A DNA stretch of 37,489 nt. Source: Metabacillus fastidiosus NBRC 101226. GTDB taxonomy: Bacteria; Bacillota; Bacilli; Bacillales; Bacillaceae. Below the pieces are notes generated by a model. It saw nothing but the letters and a program-made list of their open reading frames with translations. It was not told the DNA's origin and did no database searches. The first letter of the stretch is position 1, and each line of letters opens with the position of its first letter. Positions 35,749-37,489 of the stretch are shown here, in pieces. The stretch lies in contig NZ_BCVG01000028.1 in the NCBI RefSeq assembly GCF_001591625.1, forward strand, positions 1 to 37,489, in the 5' to 3' direction. The position numbers were made by a program, and so were the translations under genes.

Positions 35749-35760
35749 ATGTACTTACAT
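35749..35760. promoter_or_regulatory. Third TetR-type operator half-palindrome before the permease
   Basis: ATGTA-CT-TACAT repeats the core of the two operators at 35076-35118 directly before the permease start. A weak TTGCAA lies at 35741-35746. It suggests that the permease has its own TetR-controlled promoter in addition to readthrough. Confidence 0.45.
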
Positions 35761-35781
35761 ACTATTAAGGGAGGCTATGAA

Positions 35782-36972
35782 ATGAAAACGATGAGGCAGT
35801 TTTTTAAGCACACAGAAACTTATATTGGATTAGCAGTTGCTTTCGCTTTCTTACTTATCTTCTTTTCCGTATGGATGACAGCATATGATGGGGTATCAGA
35901 ACGGACGGATGATCTGAAAATAGGATTCATTAATGAGGATGAGTATTTTAATACAGATGAAATAGTAAAGCAAATTCCATTTCAAATGAAAACATATGAA
36001 TCTGTTGAAACTGCTAAAAAGGAAATGAATGAGCGGAAATTAGATATGGTCATGCAAATTCCGGAAAACTTCACCGGTAATTTGCAAAAAGGAGAAACTA
36101 ATTCAATTAATTATTTTATAAATGAAGCAAATCCCACAATGTCGAAGCAAATAATGGACGGAGCTGCTAAAAATATTACTGGAAAGATAAATGAAAATGT
36201 ATACCAGTATAAGCAGCAAATAATTCAATCTAATTTATCAGAACAGATGAAAACAACATTGCCTTCTGAAGAATTGGCTAAAAATGTTTCAGCAAACATT
36301 TCACAAGTAATACAGTCATTAAACATTCATCCTGTACAACCGTCAATCGAAAAAGTAAATGAAGCAAAAGGTTTTGCAGTTACAATGGTACCGATGATGG
36401 TCGTGCTCGCTTCCTATGTCGGTTCTATGATTATGAGTATGAATATTAATATTGTAGCGGCAAAGCTTAAAAGCAATTATTCAAAATGGTCTATTTTTAT
36501 GACAAGATTAATTATTAACTTAGGAGCATCTATACTGCTGGCATTGATTACTTTATTATTTTTAGAGATTTTTAATATGAACCTTAAATTATCAATTTTT
36601 GAATTTTTACTATTCCAGGTGCTCGTGTTCTTCTCTTTCTTAAGTTTAACGCAGATGTTTGTCATTGTATTTGGTCAAGGCGGAATGCTTTTTAATATAC
36701 TTTTATTATCTCTTCAGCTCGTTACATCAGGTGTCATCGTACCAAGAGCAATGCTGTCCAGCTTTTATCAAGGATTAGGCGAGTATTTGCCTGCGACATA
36801 TGCTGCAGAAGGTTATTACAACATTATTTTTGGTGGGACAGGAATGGGGAATGTACTAGTTATTCTTTTATTAATAACTGCAGTTACTCTGTTTATCGCT
36901 GCGGGAAGGGTTCTTTTTACAGGAACTACTTCCAAAAGTTCAAGCTCGCTCGCTGTTGATGGAGAATTATAA
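35782..36972 (+). CDS. ABC-2 type transporter permease (YhgE-like)
   Basis: The 396-residue membrane protein has TM1 at about 13-33, an extracytoplasmic domain of about 170 residues, and five or so C-terminal helices (from about 205 on) with the ABC-2 core motif region (VPRAMLSSFYQGLGEYLPATYAAEGYYNIIFGG). No ATPase gene adjoins it, so it either works with a partner from elsewhere or belongs to the PMF-linked YhgE/Pip-like set. I choose ATG 35782, seven bases after AAGGGAGG; the frame is open to 35749 inside the operator. The TetR upstream probably controls it. Confidence 0.85.
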   Translation: MKTMRQFFKHTETYIGLAVAFAFLLIFFSVWMTAYDGVSERTDDLKIGFINEDEYFNTDEIVKQIPFQMKTYESVETAKKEMNERKLDMVMQIPENFTGNLQKGETNSINYFINEANPTMSKQIMDGAAKNITGKINENVYQYKQQIIQSNLSEQMKTTLPSEELAKNVSANISQVIQSLNIHPVQPSIEKVNEAKGFAVTMVPMMVVLASYVGSMIMSMNINIVAAKLKSNYSKWSIFMTRLIINLGASILLALITLLFLEIFNMNLKLSIFEFLLFQVLVFFSFLSLTQMFVIVFGQGGMLFNILLLSLQLVTSGVIVPRAMLSSFYQGLGEYLPATYAAEGYYNIIFGGTGMGNVLVILLLITAVTLFIAAGRVLFTGTTSKSSSSLAVDGEL

Positions 36973-36975
36973 GAG

Positions 36976-37019
36976 AAGAAGAGGTCCGATAATCAGTTAG
37001 ATTTTCGAACCTCTTCTTG
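36976..37019. terminator. Bidirectional terminator between permease and HxlR gene
   Basis: AAGAAGAGGT pairs with ACCTCTTCTT around a loop of 23 bases that includes the HxlR stop codon. The T-rich sequence after it is weak on both strands. Confidence 0.55.
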
Positions 37020-37358
37020 TTCTCTCATTCTTGTTTTATATTTTTCTCCCCATTCTTCCATCAATATAATAATTGGCTCTAAAGTTTTACCGAATTCAGT
37101 TAATGAATACTCCACTTTAGGCGGGACAACGGGAAAAGCCTTTCTATGTACAACTCCATCCTTTTCTAATTCACTTAATTGCAAAGTCAGCATTCTTTGT
37201 GTAATTCCAGGCATAAGTTTTCTTAGTTCATTAAAACGCTTTTTTTCATAGAGGAGATGATACAGAATAACACCTTTCCATTTTCCACCAATAACATCTA
37301 ATGTTGATTCAACAGGACAACCTTCCGGGCATCCATAGCCGCTTTTTCTATTTCTCAT
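36993..37358 (-). CDS. HxlR-family winged-helix regulator
   Basis: This is a DUF24/HxlR-type repressor of 121 residues. The N terminus has the cysteine pair [28 protein letters not shown], which overlaps the winged-helix start; [24 protein letters not shown] is the recognition helix, and [11 protein letters not shown] the wing. Several HxlR proteins (HypR, YodB) sense electrophiles or disulfide stress through the N-terminal cysteine. I choose ATG 37358, with GGGGTGATG upstream; the frame extends to a GTG at 37397 without clear support. Its targets are unknown; 37398-37489 contains no recognisable gene. Confidence 0.88.
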   Translation of the reverse strand: MRNRKSGYGCPEGCPVESTLDVIGGKWKGVILYHLLYEKKRFNELRKLMPGITQRMLTLQLSELEKDGVVHRKAFPVVPPKVEYSLTEFGKTLEPIIILMEEWGEKYKTRMREQEEVRKSN

Positions 37359-37489
37359 AAAGGCATCACCCCAGCAGAATATTCTTTTCAGTAACACTAA
37401 TGATACTATAATACATAAATGTGCCTTCTTCCATAAATTAGAACTTCTTTCTATAATTTTAGTGAATGATAAAGTGAAACTTCTATCAG

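Overview
The window reads as chromosomal DNA of a low-GC, endospore-former-like Bacillaceae bacterium. It is AT-rich, has strong AGGAGG-type ribosome binding sites with frequent TTG/GTG starts, and many U-tailed intrinsic terminators. Its cobalamin gene order is the one known from Bacillus megaterium. I see no tRNA, rRNA, CRISPR array, phage or insertion sequence.

Left part (1-8.6 kb): an NSS-family Na+-dependent transporter; a membrane-anchored TolB-like propeller protein on the minus strand; two unrecognised small genes, the first with an apparent N-terminal frameshift; then a likely uptake-and-hydrolysis unit made of a DUF3311 protein, an SSS symporter, an M20 amidohydrolase and a LysR regulator.

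Minus-strand operon (8.57-10.57 kb): a CbiW-like ferredoxin, a G3E (COG0523) metallochaperone GTPase and a SufU-like scaffold. It has a good sigma-A promoter followed immediately by a Zur-box-like palindrome, so it looks like a zinc-responsive operon built partly from a duplicate of a cobalamin gene. I consider this the most novel locus of the window.

10.7-16.1 kb: an OmpR/histidine-kinase pair followed by a MacB/FtsX-type ABC exporter (ATPase plus 797-residue permease).

16.2-31.1 kb: the complete corrin-ring (anaerobic, cobalt-early) cobalamin operon, controlled by two cobalamin riboswitches in series, each with its own terminator. The order is cbiW-cbiH60-cbiX-cbiJ-cbiC-cbiD-cbiET-cbiL-cbiF-cbiG-cbiA-cbiP-cobA(SUMT)-cbiY-btuR. 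Together these genes take uroporphyrinogen III to adenosylcobyric acid. Nucleotide-loop genes (cbiB, cobU/S/C) are not in the window.

31.1-37.5 kb: a methyltransferase; a DoxX-like protein; a DUF2325 gene behind its own promoter and a leader terminator; a degraded bioY remnant; bioD-bioA behind a BirA operator; a TetR gene with palindromic operators ahead of an ABC-2-type permease; and an HxlR regulator.
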